DNA of 64,000 bases from Saccharomonospora glauca K62 (GTDB lineage Bacteria > Actinomycetota > Actinomycetes > Mycobacteriales > Pseudonocardiaceae). The stretch is taken from assembly GCF_000243395.2 (NCBI RefSeq), contig NZ_CM001484.1:1165568-1229567 (forward strand). Direction: 5' to 3'. The translations under genes and the position numbers were made by a program. The notes below the pieces were generated by a model. It worked only from the letters and a program-made list of their open reading frames with translations, had not been told where the DNA came from and did no database searches. Shown here one piece after another: positions 63,999-64,000 of this stretch (its first letter is position 1; each line of letters opens with the position of its first letter).

Positions 63999-64000
63999 CG

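Overview
The window is GC-rich DNA with short intergenic gaps, frequent GTG starts and many 4-bp ATGA/GTGA gene overlaps. Together with a PimB'-type mannosyltransferase next to a RipC-like peptidoglycan hydrolase, an F420-type (Ddn-like) reductase, BsaP, ESX-type small proteins and a NrtR-nadABC locus, this points to a mycolata-related actinobacterium, most likely Pseudonocardiaceae (a Saccharomonospora-like organism). The genus is inference from gene content and style only. No rRNA, tRNA, CRISPR array, insertion sequence or prophage was seen.

Left third (1-24.5 kb) is mostly core metabolism. It starts with cell-wall genes (partial NlpC/VanY protein, RipC-like NlpC/P60 hydrolase, PimB'). A biotin locus follows (bioA, a SulP-carbonic anhydrase fusion, bioD, bioB, bsaP, DUF2567 protein). 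Next are a LON-domain protein, the divergent nrtR / nadA-nadB-nadC de novo NAD locus with a clear operator between them, a nitrilase-family hydrolase, hisD-hisC-hisB with a small membrane-protein gene, and an MMPL exporter with a divergent TetR regulator sharing a palindromic operator. A low-GC membrane protein and SoxR close the region.

24.5-33.2 kb is a LacI-controlled accessory cluster. Left arm, minus strand: LacI regulator, enolase-superfamily enzyme, DUF993 aldolase-like protein and a xylose-isomerase-like TIM barrel. Right arm, plus strand: NitT/TauT-type ABC transporter and a Gfo/Idh oxidoreductase. Tandem LacI-type operators lie at two promoter regions, and a block of inverted 21-bp tandem repeats lies inside the left arm. 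The substrate is unknown. Then come an ESX-type three-gene cassette, a threonine-dehydratase-like enzyme, a Ddn-like reductase, an acyltransferase, dihydrolipoamide dehydrogenase and a GT39-like membrane glycosyltransferase.

40.2-55.1 kb is the most interesting region. A Gfo/Idh oxidoreductase and a 1527-residue secreted multidomain protein (ThuA, sorbosone-dehydrogenase-like propeller, PKD, CBM6, DUF1080 and a helical tail) precede an eight-gene, tightly coupled operon resembling the ebo metabolite-traffic cluster. Its genes are an inositol-3-phosphate-synthase-like protein, a UbiA-type prenyltransferase, a TIM barrel-EboA fusion, a TatD/EboB-like hydrolase, EboE, EboF, and two further TIM-barrel proteins, one with a twin-arginine-like signal. 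The small molecule it makes or moves is not known.

Right end (55.3-64 kb): a terpene-cyclase-fold-like protein, a STAS anti-anti-sigma-type protein and a CBS-domain protein. These are followed by a seven-gene minus-strand operon encoding most of the ADP-D,D-heptose pathway (gmhB, gmhA, hldE) with two GT9 heptosyltransferase-like proteins, an SDR and UDP-glucose dehydrogenase. Across the window many genes have a TANNNT box 6-8 nt before the start codon, the layout expected of leaderless mRNAs. Several convergent gene pairs share a hairpin built around their stop codons.
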